Below, in pieces: positions 25,649 through 34,141 of a stretch of 64,000 bases of DNA; position 1 is the first letter of the stretch; each line of letters opens with the position of its first letter. Made by a program: the position numbers and the translations under genes. Source of the DNA: DASUGC01 sp035606665. Lineage in GTDB: Bacteria; Acidobacteriota; Vicinamibacteria; Vicinamibacterales; SCN-69-37. The notes beneath the pieces were generated by a model. That model was not told where the DNA came from. It searched no databases and saw only the letters and a list, made by a program, of their open reading frames with translations. The stretch spans positions 62,001 through 126,000 of the forward strand of contig DATNEY010000057.1 in assembly GCA_035606665.1 (NCBI GenBank), in the 5' to 3' direction.

Positions 25649-25735
25649 CTACTTCTTTGCCGGCGCCGGGGCGCAAGCGGAAGACCCGACGGCTACTACG
25701 AGCAGCAGACTTGCGAGGAGCGATCTCTTCGACAT
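25649..25735 (-). CDS. 28-residue lipoprotein
   Basis: A very short gene: ATG at 25735, TAG ending at 25649. The product is MSKRSLLASLLLVVAVGSSA followed by CAPAPAKK. The lipobox (GSSA-C) puts the lipid on Cys21 and leaves a mature peptide of only eight residues. GGAG lies 7-10 nt before the ATG, and the next gene's ATG follows the stop by 3 nt, both arguing for real translation. The size and layout recall entericidin-type mini-lipoproteins. It could be a membrane peptide or a coupling leader for the large secreted protein behind it. Confidence 0.7.
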   Translation of the reverse strand: MSKRSLLASLLLVVAVGSSACAPAPAKK

Positions 25736-25801
25736 GAACAATCTCCATTCAACCGCGGTCAGCGCCGCCTCTGTCATCGGCGGCGCAATGGTAGCGTCGA
25801 T

Positions 25802-28381
25802 TCAGCGAACGGGAACACGGATGATCGACAACGAGTAGGGCGGCAGTGTTCTCGTGAAACTGCGGCCAAGGCCGCCAATGGACGTCGTCACAGGCACGAT
25901 CTTCGCGGGCGCCTCGAAAGAGTTCTCGTCGAGCAGGCTGGCCGACGCCAGAACGGTGAGGGTCCCTGTGGCCGAGACCGTTGTGACGCCTCCGAGTTCG
26001 AATGTCATCGCCGCGGGCACATCGCTCGTGTTGAGTGCCTTGACGATCACGTCACCACGCCGCGCATCGCGGCCGGCAATCGCGAGCACCGTGTCGATGC
26101 GTGGGTACGTCGCCTCGTTCAGCAACTGGCCGTCGAGATAGCCCCGCACTGTACGGCCGCGAACGTCGAGTCGCAGGTCGTACCACCGGCCGGTCTCGAT
26201 GCCGCCGCGCACGGCGCGGCCGACGATGGCGTCTCCGGCCTGAATCGCCGACTGCGTGTTGTTCCAGCCCGCGACGTTCCACTGCACGCGGCGTTCGTCG
26301 ACCTGCCCGCCGAAGACGAGGAAGCCTTCGGCGCCGGAGAGCTTGCGCGCCTTGAGGGAAATGGTGACGTCCTGGCCGTTGGAATCCGCCAGAAAAGAGA
26401 ACGCGACGGCGTTGGCGGACTGGCGGTACGCGCCCTCCTCCACCGACCACGTGCCGCGGCCACCCTGCCCGCGGCCGGTGATCGGCGTCCAGCCGCGCGC
26501 GCCCACGCCGAAGTCCGACTGATAGACGGTCTTGCCATTGCGCTCGACGCGCACGTCCTTGAATTCCGCCGCGGTGTTCCAGGTACCGACGCCGACCGGT
26601 CCCGTAATCGGCCGCGCGGACGCAGGGGTGTACGTGACACTCGTCGCAGCACTGCGGGAAGGCAGGTGCTCGGCGAACAGCTTCTGGACGTAATAGGTCG
26701 CGCGCGCGAACAAGCGGCTCGAGTCGAAGTGAATCATGTTCACTTCCCAGTCGCGGTGGTTCACGTTCTCGAGAAGGGGCGCGTAGCTCGCCATCTTCAC
26801 GAGGTCGGTGTTCTTCTCGACGCTCATCATGTAAGCCGCGTCGTTCATGGCGGCCGCCCAGTTGCCGCGCCCGACGCCGGCGTTCGTGGCGAACTCGCCG
26901 ATGTACAGGTCCCATCCCTCGCGCTTGTACGACGCGAAACTGTCGAAGTTCTCGATCGCCCAGTTGAGCGGCTTGTAGGCGTGCTCGTCGACGACATCGA
27001 CCTTCCCGGCCGCGTCGATCGCGCGGCGATCGAGGCCGGCGATCCACGAGCTCAGCACCGTCTTGATCCGCGGATAGCGCGCCTTGATGGTCCGTTCGAA
27101 GCGCGCGACGCGCTCACCGTAGCGGGCGCCCTGCTGCTCGTTGCCGATTTCGATGTACTTCAAAGGAAACGCCGCGGGATGCCCGCGCTTCGCGCGCACG
27201 GCGCCCCACGTCGACGTCGCGGGCCCAATCGCGTATTCGATCGCGTCCAGCGTGTCCTCAATCAGGGCCGGGACCTCTTCATCAGCCAGGAACGTGCCGC
27301 TGCGGAACGAACACGACACGCCGACGTTCGCGACCCAGAGCGCGTCGGCGCCGATGTCCTCGGCAAACTGCAGAAACTCGTGATAGCCGAAGCCGTCCGT
27401 GCTCCAGTACCCCCACGGGCTGTAGGTGCCCGAGCGCGTCTCGATCGGCCCGAGCGATCGCTTCCACTGCGGCCGGCTCTCGATCGTGATGCCCTCGGCG
27501 AAACAGCCGCCCGGACCGCGAATGAAGCCCGGCTTCATGTCCGCGACAAGCTGCGCGAGATCCGGGCGCAGCCCGTTCTCACGGCCCTTGAATGTCCTCG
27601 CCGGAAACAGCGACACCATGTCGAGCCAGACACGCCCCGCGCCGGGAAACGCGAGCACGAGCTGCGCCTTCGGATCGGTCACCGTCGCGCGCAAGACCGC
27701 GTTCATGCGCTGCCACCCGCGCGCCGTTGCCGGCGGCGCCGGAGTCATTATCAGACTCTGGCGCGCGAGAACTTGCCCGTCCGTTGATTCGAGTGCCGCG
27801 ACAACAGGCGCGCGATACGAACCGTCGGTGCGGACAAAGAACGAGAGCCGGTACTCGGCGCCGGCAACGACTCCGATGCCCCAGTACCCTTCGTTCACCA
27901 CGGCGGCCCTGCCCGTGCCGGTACTCGAGACGTTCACCGCCAGTGAGTGCGGTGTCGCATCGTTGAGCGGCACGTCCGTCGAAAGATCGATGCTTGCCTG
28001 CGCTCCGCCGGTCGTGACGAGTCGCCACGAGGGGTACGGATTGTCGACATCCCATCTCAGGCGCCAGTCATTCGGCTTGCCCGTATCGAAGTGTGGGGTG
28101 CGGGGCGGGACGATGAAGTTGCCGTCGCGGACGCAGGTTGGCGGCAGATTCGCGTCCTCGAATCCACGATTGCGAACGAGCTCGGCGTACAAGCCACCGT
28201 CGCCGGCATGATTGATCTCTTCGTAGAAGATTCCGTACAGCGTTGGCGGAATGGCCGCGCCCGGTTTCGACAAATCGATCGCGATGCGGCCCGTCGCAGG
28301 CGCCGCCTGCCGCGCGCTGCCGGCGCCGGCGATCGCGAACATACCGGCGACCAGACCAATCAGCAACCGATGTCGGGACAT
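25802..28381 (-). CDS. Secreted alpha-L-arabinofuranosidase-like GH51 enzyme
   Basis: 859 residues with a signal peptide (1-25). An N-terminal carbohydrate-binding-like beta-sandwich (about 90-250) precedes a GH51 TIM barrel. The acid/base Glu is in KYIEIGNEQQG and the nucleophile Glu in LYIGEFATNAGVG, in the expected order. A second sandwich of concanavalin type (about 610-760, EGAYRQSANAVAFSFL, then FGGQVDERRVQWN) and the usual C-terminal domain follow. It releases L-arabinofuranose side chains from plant arabinans or arabinoxylans. Flanked by a secreted-protein operon and the sugar operon, with a long hairpin (28438-28552) between it and the Gfo/Idh gene. Confidence 0.9.
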   Translation of the reverse strand: MSRHRLLIGLVAGMFAIAGAGSARQAAPATGRIAIDLSKPGAAIPPTLYGIFYEEINHAGDGGLYAELVRNRGFEDANLPPTCVRDGNFIVPPRTPHFDTGKPNDWRLRWDVDNPYPSWRLVTTGGAQASIDLSTDVPLNDATPHSLAVNVSSTGTGRAAVVNEGYWGIGVVAGAEYRLSFFVRTDGSYRAPVVAALESTDGQVLARQSLIMTPAPPATARGWQRMNAVLRATVTDPKAQLVLAFPGAGRVWLDMVSLFPARTFKGRENGLRPDLAQLVADMKPGFIRGPGGCFAEGITIESRPQWKRSLGPIETRSGTYSPWGYWSTDGFGYHEFLQFAEDIGADALWVANVGVSCSFRSGTFLADEEVPALIEDTLDAIEYAIGPATSTWGAVRAKRGHPAAFPLKYIEIGNEQQGARYGERVARFERTIKARYPRIKTVLSSWIAGLDRRAIDAAGKVDVVDEHAYKPLNWAIENFDSFASYKREGWDLYIGEFATNAGVGRGNWAAAMNDAAYMMSVEKNTDLVKMASYAPLLENVNHRDWEVNMIHFDSSRLFARATYYVQKLFAEHLPSRSAATSVTYTPASARPITGPVGVGTWNTAAEFKDVRVERNGKTVYQSDFGVGARGWTPITGRGQGGRGTWSVEEGAYRQSANAVAFSFLADSNGQDVTISLKARKLSGAEGFLVFGGQVDERRVQWNVAGWNNTQSAIQAGDAIVGRAVRGGIETGRWYDLRLDVRGRTVRGYLDGQLLNEATYPRIDTVLAIAGRDARRGDVIVKALNTSDVPAAMTFELGGVTTVSATGTLTVLASASLLDENSFEAPAKIVPVTTSIGGLGRSFTRTLPPYSLSIIRVPVR

Positions 28382-28437
28382 CGTTCGCAGAGTATCGCCG
28401 ATCTGTCAGCGAGGGCGGTTTATGTCCCGATGAAAAT

Positions 28438-28552
28438 GAAGAGTCTGAAGCATGGAATCACATGAAGGGGGAAGACGCTGAAGGCTTTTTGGGGGCAGAC
28501 CAAACCAACCCTTCAGTTCTTCAATCTTCATGTGTTCAATGCTTCAGTCTTC
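28438..28552. repeat. Long degenerate-repeat hairpin at the end of the sugar operon
   Basis: The left arm (28438-28466, GAAGAGTCTGAAGCATGG and on) pairs imperfectly with the right arm (28526-28552, ending ATGCTTCAGTCTTC). Inner segments GCTGAAGG and CCCTTCAGTTCTTC can also pair. Each arm is a chain of GAAG/TGAAG-like words. The right arm includes the stop codon of the Gfo/Idh gene (28544-28546). A probable transcription end for the ten-gene operon. Confidence 0.65.
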
Positions 28553-29590
28553 GGGGTTCGATGACTGCGGCTCAGACTCAAGGCTCTCCCAACGGCCAGT
28601 CTCAGCCGACCTGACGATCGCCTCGAGAATCTCCATGTTCTTCACGGACATCTCGAGCGGGTACGGCGCGGGCGCGCCGGACCGGACGGCCCGGGCGAAT
28701 TCGTCCGCCTGGATGCGGTACTGATCGCACGTCGGAATCTCGATCGTCTCGACACCCGTTCCAAAGACGTCACGGCCGTCGTCCACGAACAACCGGCACG
28801 GCCGATCGGGTGGGGCGTTGAACGGGATCTCGACCTCGAGGCGCGCCTGTGTCCCGAACATCTGCACCCGCTGGTAGGCCGCCATGCGCATGCTGCAGGT
28901 GCCGACCGCCTGACCCGACGGGTACTCGATCGCCATCGAGGTGAGGATGTCCACACCGCTCGCGGGATCGCGCGCGATCGTGCCGGCCACGCGCGTGGGC
29001 TCCTCGCCGAAGAGCATGCGCGACGTGATGACCAGATAGCAGCCGATGTCCATCAAGGCGCCGCCACCCCACTCCACCACGTTGCGGACGTTGGCCGGAT
29101 CGTCGTTGTAGTAACTGAACTCCCCGACGTAGGACTGCAGCTTGCCCAGCCTGCCCGAACGGCAGATCTCAACGGACTTCCGCCACTGCGGATGCGTCCA
29201 GACCATGAACGCTTCCTCGATCAGGACGGCGTGGCGATCGCGCGCGGCCAGGAGCGCGCGCGCCTCGGCCGAGGACAGCGCGACGGGCTTTTCGCAGAGC
29301 ACGTGCTTGCCGCGGCGCGCGGCTTCAATCGACCACGGCACGTGCAGATGATTCGGCAGCGGGTTGTAGATGGCGTCGATGTCCGGATCATCGAGCAGCG
29401 CCTCATAGGATCCGTACGACTTGGCGAGGCCCAAGCGCCGGGCCGCGGCATCGGCCTTTGCAGTGTCGCGCGACGCGATGCCGACGACCTCGACGAGGTC
29501 GCTGCCGCGCATGCCGGGAATGACCTTGTCCACGGCAATCTTGGCCACACCGAGCACGCCGAAGCGAAGACGTCGCGGCTCAGCACCCAA
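28544..29590 (-). CDS. Gfo/Idh/MocA-family oxidoreductase
   Basis: 348 residues. An N-terminal Rossmann fold (FGVLGVAKIA, GIASRDTAKADAAARRLG) is followed by the family motif EKP in HVLCEKPVALS and a C-terminal substrate-binding domain. It would be NAD(P)-dependent and act on a sugar, inositol or derivative. The start is a TTG at 29590 that overlaps the end of the preceding gene by 11 bp; no strong ribosome binding site is visible, so a slightly later start is possible. Last gene of the ten-gene minus-strand operon. Confidence 0.88.
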   Translation of the reverse strand: MGAEPRRLRFGVLGVAKIAVDKVIPGMRGSDLVEVVGIASRDTAKADAAARRLGLAKSYGSYEALLDDPDIDAIYNPLPNHLHVPWSIEAARRGKHVLCEKPVALSSAEARALLAARDRHAVLIEEAFMVWTHPQWRKSVEICRSGRLGKLQSYVGEFSYYNDDPANVRNVVEWGGGALMDIGCYLVITSRMLFGEEPTRVAGTIARDPASGVDILTSMAIEYPSGQAVGTCSMRMAAYQRVQMFGTQARLEVEIPFNAPPDRPCRLFVDDGRDVFGTGVETIEIPTCDQYRIQADEFARAVRSGAPAPYPLEMSVKNMEILEAIVRSAETGRWESLESEPQSSNPED

Positions 29591-31226
29591 TGGCGAGTCC
29601 GTCCTTCCGTGGATCCGATCCCGCGGCCCAGCCCTTCGGCAGCTTCAGAACCATCTGCGCGCCGCCGTAAGCGCTCCTGCCGGCGATGCCGACGTCGTGC
29701 CCCCATTCGCGCAGCGCTGCCCGGGCATCCTCACCGATTGGCGCCTCCATCATCACCTGCGGGCCCGATACGTGCCGGAACCGCGCCGCCTCGATGGCGG
29801 CTTGCGGATCTTTGCCGAACAACAGCATGTTGAGCAGCACCTGCACGTGCCCCTGGGCCTGCATCGCCGCGCCCATGACGCCGAACGCGATCCACGGCTC
29901 CTCGCCGGTCGCATCACGCAGCACGCCGGTCTGCCTGGCCGTCTTCGTCACGAACGCCGGGATGATCGTGTGGAACGGCCGTTTCCCCGGTCCCACGGTG
30001 TTCGCCCGCCCTTCGGTCATCGTGAAGCTGATGCCGCGATCGTGCAGGAGCAACCCGGTGCCCGGCACGACAACGCCGCTGCCGAAGTTGTCGAAGATCG
30101 AGTTGATCAGACTCACCATGTTGCCCTGCGAGTCCGCGGCGGCGAGATAGATCGTGTCGCTGTGCGTCGCCTCACGGCCGGGTTCCGTCCGGGCCATGGC
30201 TCGGGCGGGGTCGATCAACGCCCGCCGCGACTTGATGTACTCGTCCGACAGGAAGTATTCAGGCGGTTGCTTCGTGCTGCTTTCGTCGCCGACGTAGAAC
30301 TCGATGTCGGCGTACGCGAGCTTCTTGGCCTCAACGAGATGGTGCAGGTACGGCGCCGAGTTGTGACCCATCGATCCGAGGTCGTAGGACTCGAGGATCC
30401 GCAGCATCTCGAGGGCGGCAATGCCCTGGCTGTTGGGCGGCAGCTCCCACAGGCGATAGCCCTGATACGGGACGGACACCGGCTGCACCCAGTCCGCCTG
30501 GTGGCCGGCAAGGTCTTCGGGCGTGAGGAACCCGCCCTGCTTCTGGACGTGCGCCGCGATCCGCCGGCCCAATTCGCCGCCGTACAGGTGCGCGGCCCCC
30601 TTCTCCGCCACCTCGCTCATCGTCTTTGACAGATCGGGATTGCGGAACCATTCGCCTGCTCTCGGCGCGCGCGCGCCGGCGAGCAGGAATGTCGCGGCCG
30701 CGCCCGGATCGCGCCGGAGCAGATCCACGTCGCTCGCCCAGTCCTCCGCGATGATCGGCGTGACGGGAAACCCCTCGTCGGCGATTCGAATCGCCGGCGC
30801 CAGCGCTTGTGCGAGGCTCAGAGTTCCGAAGCGTTCGAGAAGCGCCGCCCATCCCGACAACCCGCCCGGAACGGTGATGGCCTCAACGCCCTGCGCGATG
30901 CTCGTTCGTCCGCGCGACGCGAGCGTGTCGCGCGTCATCAGCGATCCGCTCCGGCCGCTCGCGTTCAAGCCGTGCAGGTTCTGGTCGCGGGCGGACCAGA
31001 CCATCGCGAACAGATCGCCGCCCATGCTGGTCATGTGCGGCTCGGTGACGGCGAGCACAGCCGCGGCGGTGACCGCGGCATCGATCGCGTTGCCGCCTCG
31101 CTGAAGCACCTCGAGGCCGGCGGCGCTGGCAAGCGGCTGGCTAGTGGCAATGACCCCGCGTGGCGCATACACCGTCGATCGACCTGTGGCCGGCGGTGCG
31201 GGCCCTTGGGAATTCAGGTCGGTCAT
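29580..31226 (-). CDS. Gamma-glutamyltransferase-family protein
   Basis: 548 residues from the ATG at 31226, which overlaps the preceding stop as ATGA. An upstream extension reads as Arg/His-rich noise. Family blocks are GVIATSQPLASAAG, GGNAIDAAVTAAAVLAVTEPHMTS, MGGDLFAMVW and the junction where autoprocessing exposes the nucleophile Thr (SDTIYLAAADSQGNMVSLI). No signal peptide, so it is probably cytoplasmic and closer to the acylase/YwrD-like branch than to periplasmic Ggt. Its place inside a sugar operon, directly after a GT2 gene, is unexpected. It may hydrolyse a gamma-glutamyl or acyl amide linked to the imported compound. Confidence 0.88.
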   Translation of the reverse strand: MTDLNSQGPAPPATGRSTVYAPRGVIATSQPLASAAGLEVLQRGGNAIDAAVTAAAVLAVTEPHMTSMGGDLFAMVWSARDQNLHGLNASGRSGSLMTRDTLASRGRTSIAQGVEAITVPGGLSGWAALLERFGTLSLAQALAPAIRIADEGFPVTPIIAEDWASDVDLLRRDPGAAATFLLAGARAPRAGEWFRNPDLSKTMSEVAEKGAAHLYGGELGRRIAAHVQKQGGFLTPEDLAGHQADWVQPVSVPYQGYRLWELPPNSQGIAALEMLRILESYDLGSMGHNSAPYLHHLVEAKKLAYADIEFYVGDESSTKQPPEYFLSDEYIKSRRALIDPARAMARTEPGREATHSDTIYLAAADSQGNMVSLINSIFDNFGSGVVVPGTGLLLHDRGISFTMTEGRANTVGPGKRPFHTIIPAFVTKTARQTGVLRDATGEEPWIAFGVMGAAMQAQGHVQVLLNMLLFGKDPQAAIEAARFRHVSGPQVMMEAPIGEDARAALREWGHDVGIAGRSAYGGAQMVLKLPKGWAAGSDPRKDGLAIGC

Positions 31227-32155
31227 GAGGAACTCTTCACAACCTCGCGCACGATCGACTGGGGCCGTTGATTGACCGCGAGAAACATGCGGCCGACGTA
31301 TTCGCCGATGAGACCGAGCAGCACGAGCTGCGTGCCGGAGAACACGAGGAGCGCACCCATCACCCAGCCAAATCCGTACGCCGGGCCGGTGTCGTTCAGC
31401 CACATCACGAAGACGATGACGAGCGCGGCCACGCCGGCGGCCGCGATGATGAGCCCGAGCACGGTGGCGACCCGCAGTGGGAGCACCGAAAAATTGATCC
31501 ACGCGCTCAGCCACAACTGCATCAGCCGCCGGAGCGTGTAGGTGCTCTGCCCGGCGCGGCGCGGCTCGTGCCGTACCTCAATCGAGCCGATCCGTTGCGT
31601 GACCTGAAGAAGCAGGCCGTCGACATAGGGATACGGACCGGCGTAGCTCACGACTTTCTGCGCGACGAAGGCGGTGACGCAGCGGAAGCTCGACAGGTAG
31701 AAGCCTGCCGGCTTGTCCAGCGCCCAGTCAGTCATGCGGTTCGTGAAGCGGCTGCCGAAGTTTCGCCAGGCCGAGTGCTGCTTCTCCGTGTAGTGACCGA
31801 AGACGACGTCGTGGCCGGTACGCACCGCTTCCTGCCATAACCGCGCCGCTTCCACCGGTGGATTCTGGCCGTCATCATCCAGGTTCACGATGTGCCGGCC
31901 TGCGGCGTGGCGCCAGCCGGTGAGTACGGCGTTGTGCTCGCCGTAGTTGCGCGCGTGCTCGATGTAGGTAATCGGAACGCGAGTGGTCTTCAGGAGCTCG
32001 CGGCAGACGTCTCCCGTGCTGTCGCCGCTGCCGTCGTTGACGAGGACGATCTCGTGACCGCCCTCGATCTGCAGCCCCTCGATGTCCTTCACGACGCCGG
32101 CAATCGTCTCGGCGCTCTTGTAGAGAGGAATGACGAAGGACAGGGCCAGCGACAT
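31223..32155 (-). CDS. GT2 glycosyltransferase, polyprenyl-phosphate type
   Basis: 310 residues. The GT2 catalytic domain (VIPLYKSAETI, VNDGSGDST, and the metal-binding DDD in NLDDDGQNPP) is followed by two C-terminal membrane helices (about 228-255 and 265-290). This is the ArnC/DPM1/GtrB plan, in which a sugar is loaded from its nucleotide onto undecaprenyl phosphate at the cytoplasmic face. It overlaps the gamma-glutamyltransferase-family gene by 4 bp (ATGA) and starts 9 nt after the substrate-binding protein gene. Confidence 0.9.
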   Translation of the reverse strand: MSLALSFVIPLYKSAETIAGVVKDIEGLQIEGGHEIVLVNDGSGDSTGDVCRELLKTTRVPITYIEHARNYGEHNAVLTGWRHAAGRHIVNLDDDGQNPPVEAARLWQEAVRTGHDVVFGHYTEKQHSAWRNFGSRFTNRMTDWALDKPAGFYLSSFRCVTAFVAQKVVSYAGPYPYVDGLLLQVTQRIGSIEVRHEPRRAGQSTYTLRRLMQLWLSAWINFSVLPLRVATVLGLIIAAAGVAALVIVFVMWLNDTGPAYGFGWVMGALLVFSGTQLVLLGLIGEYVGRMFLAVNQRPQSIVREVVKSSS

Positions 32156-32164
32156 TGAGGCGCG

Positions 32165-33112
32165 CTACTTCCCTTCCATCTTTTTCCACAGGGCCATGTA
32201 CTCGTCCACGTTCTTGGCTGTGACGACGTCGACGCCGGAGTCGATGACGGTGTTCGCGGGTTTCGTGCCCCTGATGTAGTCGCGAAGGAGCTTCACGGTC
32301 TCGCTGCCCCAGCCGAAGTACTTCTGGCCGATGAGCACCTGGGCCTTGCCGGTCTTGATGAGATCCGGCGCCGGCGGATTCGTGTCGAAGGAAATGACTT
32401 TCGTCGTCTTCGGCACCGGCGCGAGCGCATTCTGCGTGAACACCGGCCAGCCCCCGACCGAAATCCAGGCGCCGAGGTTCGGATAGCGGTTCGTGCCGGA
32501 CGCGATGAGCTCTGCGCACCGAACCTGGTCCTCCTTGACGTCGTACGTCTCCACCACCGTGATGCCCGGGTGTGCCTTGAGCACGTCCTTGACCCCGTCG
32601 AGACGGCGCGCGAGGTTCGTCGCGCCGAGGCTGGTGATGAACGCCACGGTGCCCTTGCCGCCGAGGAGATCCACGGCGGCCTTCCCCATCTCCTGGCCTG
32701 ACTTGAAGTCGTCGACGCCGTAGAACGCGAAGCGCTTTGAGTTCGGCGCGTCGGAATCCCAGGCCACGACCGGAATCCCGGCATCCACGGCCTTGTTGAT
32801 CGTGCTGGTCAGAAACTCCGCGTTCAGGACGGAGATGGCGATGCCGTCCACCTTCTGCGTAATAAACGATTCGAGCACTTCCTTCTGCTTGAGCTCGTCA
32901 GCGTGGTCCGGCCCGCGGTAGATCACTTCGACGTCACCGAGCTCGGCGGCCGTGCGCTGAGCACCCTGGTTCGCATAGTTGAAGACGGGAATGTCCAGTG
33001 CCTTCGGAATCAACGCGAAGCGCAGCCTCTTCGGGCCCTCGGGCGCGGGGGCGCTTCCACCGCAAGCCCACATCGCCGTCACCGCCGCCATGACCAGGAC
33101 AAACCGTTTCAT
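32165..33112 (-). CDS. Sugar ABC transporter substrate-binding lipoprotein (ribose type)
   Basis: 315 residues. A lipoprotein signal (MKRFVLVMAAVTAMWAC, lipid on Cys17) precedes a periplasmic binding protein of type 1 (RbsB-like): RFALIPKALDIPVFNYANQGA, DGIAISVLN, PVVAWDSDAPNS and the hinge and C-lobe TKVISFDTNPPAPD. It should capture a monosaccharide in the periplasm for the permease and ATPase encoded immediately upstream in the operon. Two hairpins in the 66-bp gap before it may adjust its expression relative to the membrane components. Confidence 0.92.
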   Translation of the reverse strand: MKRFVLVMAAVTAMWACGGSAPAPEGPKRLRFALIPKALDIPVFNYANQGAQRTAAELGDVEVIYRGPDHADELKQKEVLESFITQKVDGIAISVLNAEFLTSTINKAVDAGIPVVAWDSDAPNSKRFAFYGVDDFKSGQEMGKAAVDLLGGKGTVAFITSLGATNLARRLDGVKDVLKAHPGITVVETYDVKEDQVRCAELIASGTNRYPNLGAWISVGGWPVFTQNALAPVPKTTKVISFDTNPPAPDLIKTGKAQVLIGQKYFGWGSETVKLLRDYIRGTKPANTVIDSGVDVVTAKNVDEYMALWKKMEGK

Positions 33113-33126
33113 TGAGATGCTCCATT

Positions 33127-33172
33127 GCCGGGGCTAAAGCCCCGGCCTACGTTCGGCGGGCGTCAGCCCGCC
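33127..33172. repeat. Two short-hairpin repeats between permease and binding-protein genes
   Basis: 33127-33146 is GCCGGGGC-TAAA-GCCCCGGC and 33155-33172 is GGCGGGC-GTCA-GCCCGCC, separated by CTACGTTC. They sit inside an operon, where a stem could stabilise the 3' mRNA fragment encoding the binding protein or attenuate read-through. Confidence 0.75.
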
Positions 33173-33178
33173 AATTCA

Positions 33179-34141
33179 TCACGACGCCTGACGACGCGTC
33201 AGGACCTGATCCATCACGACAATCCCGATGACGACCACACCGACGATCAACCGGTCGTAGAACGTGGCGCCGGGAATCTGCGGGAGCGCGTTCCGCAGGA
33301 CGCCGAAGATCAGCGCGCCCAGCACCGCACCAGCCACCGAACCGCGTCCGCCGACGAGACTCGCCCCGCCGACAACGGCCGACGCGATGATATCCAATTC
33401 GTACCCGCTCGCGAGGTCGGCCTTGCCCTGGCCCTGAACCACGGCAAGCACTACGCCTGACGCCGCGGCGAGCAGGCCCGAAATGACGTACGCGCTGGTC
33501 TTGGTGAGGCCGACCGGTACGCCCGAGAACAACGCCGCCGTCTCATTCCCGCCCACGGCGCAGATACTCCGGCCCCACTGGTAGCCCGTCATGAGCCGCT
33601 GGAAGACAATCGCCAGCAGAATCATGACCACGGGTCCGAGCCAGTCGATCGACACGCCCGCGACGTGCCAATCCTGCGGAAGTTTGGCTGACAGGTCGTA
33701 GAACCGCGCCTCGGTCACGATGAACGCGGTGCCGCGAAGAATGCCCATCACGCCGAGCGTCGCGATGAACGGCGGCAGTTTGACACGCACGATCAGCCAC
33801 GACGACAACAGTCCGGCAAGTGCCCCCATCAGCAGGCCCACGGGCGCGCACGCCCAAAGCGGCCAGCCCGCTTCGACGAAGAGATACCCGACGATGACGG
33901 TGGTGAGCGCGATGACGGCGCCTGGCGCCAGATCGATCCCGCCGGCGATGATGACGATGGCGGCGCCAATCGCAGCGATACCGTAGATCGACGAGTACTT
34001 GAAGATCAGGAGGATGTTGCCGAGATTCAGGAAGGGATGCGACCGTCCGGCCTCGGGCATCAGGTACCAGTAGAAGAACAGCACCTCGGCGAGCAGAATC
34101 GCCACGGTGCTGAACTCGCGTTGCCGCCAGAGGCGATTCAT
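33179..34141 (-). CDS. Sugar ABC transporter permease (RbsC type)
   Basis: 320 residues with eight to ten hydrophobic helices. The family signature region is present (AIGAAIVIIAGGIDLAPGAV and later GGASLVGGRGSVAGAVLGAL), as in ribose, xylose and fucose permeases. The start overlaps the stop of the ATPase gene as ATGA. It forms the inner-membrane channel of the importer. Confidence 0.92.
   Translation of the reverse strand: MNRLWRQREFSTVAILLAEVLFFYWYLMPEAGRSHPFLNLGNILLIFKYSSIYGIAAIGAAIVIIAGGIDLAPGAVIALTTVIVGYLFVEAGWPLWACAPVGLLMGALAGLLSSWLIVRVKLPPFIATLGVMGILRGTAFIVTEARFYDLSAKLPQDWHVAGVSIDWLGPVVMILLAIVFQRLMTGYQWGRSICAVGGNETAALFSGVPVGLTKTSAYVISGLLAAASGVVLAVVQGQGKADLASGYELDIIASAVVGGASLVGGRGSVAGAVLGALIFGVLRNALPQIPGATFYDRLIVGVVVIGIVVMDQVLTRRQAS

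Noticed and set aside
30331..30852. Other-frame protein inside the gamma-glutamyltransferase-like gene
   Set aside because: Arg/Gly-rich shadow frame with no start signal; the main frame has complete family motifs.
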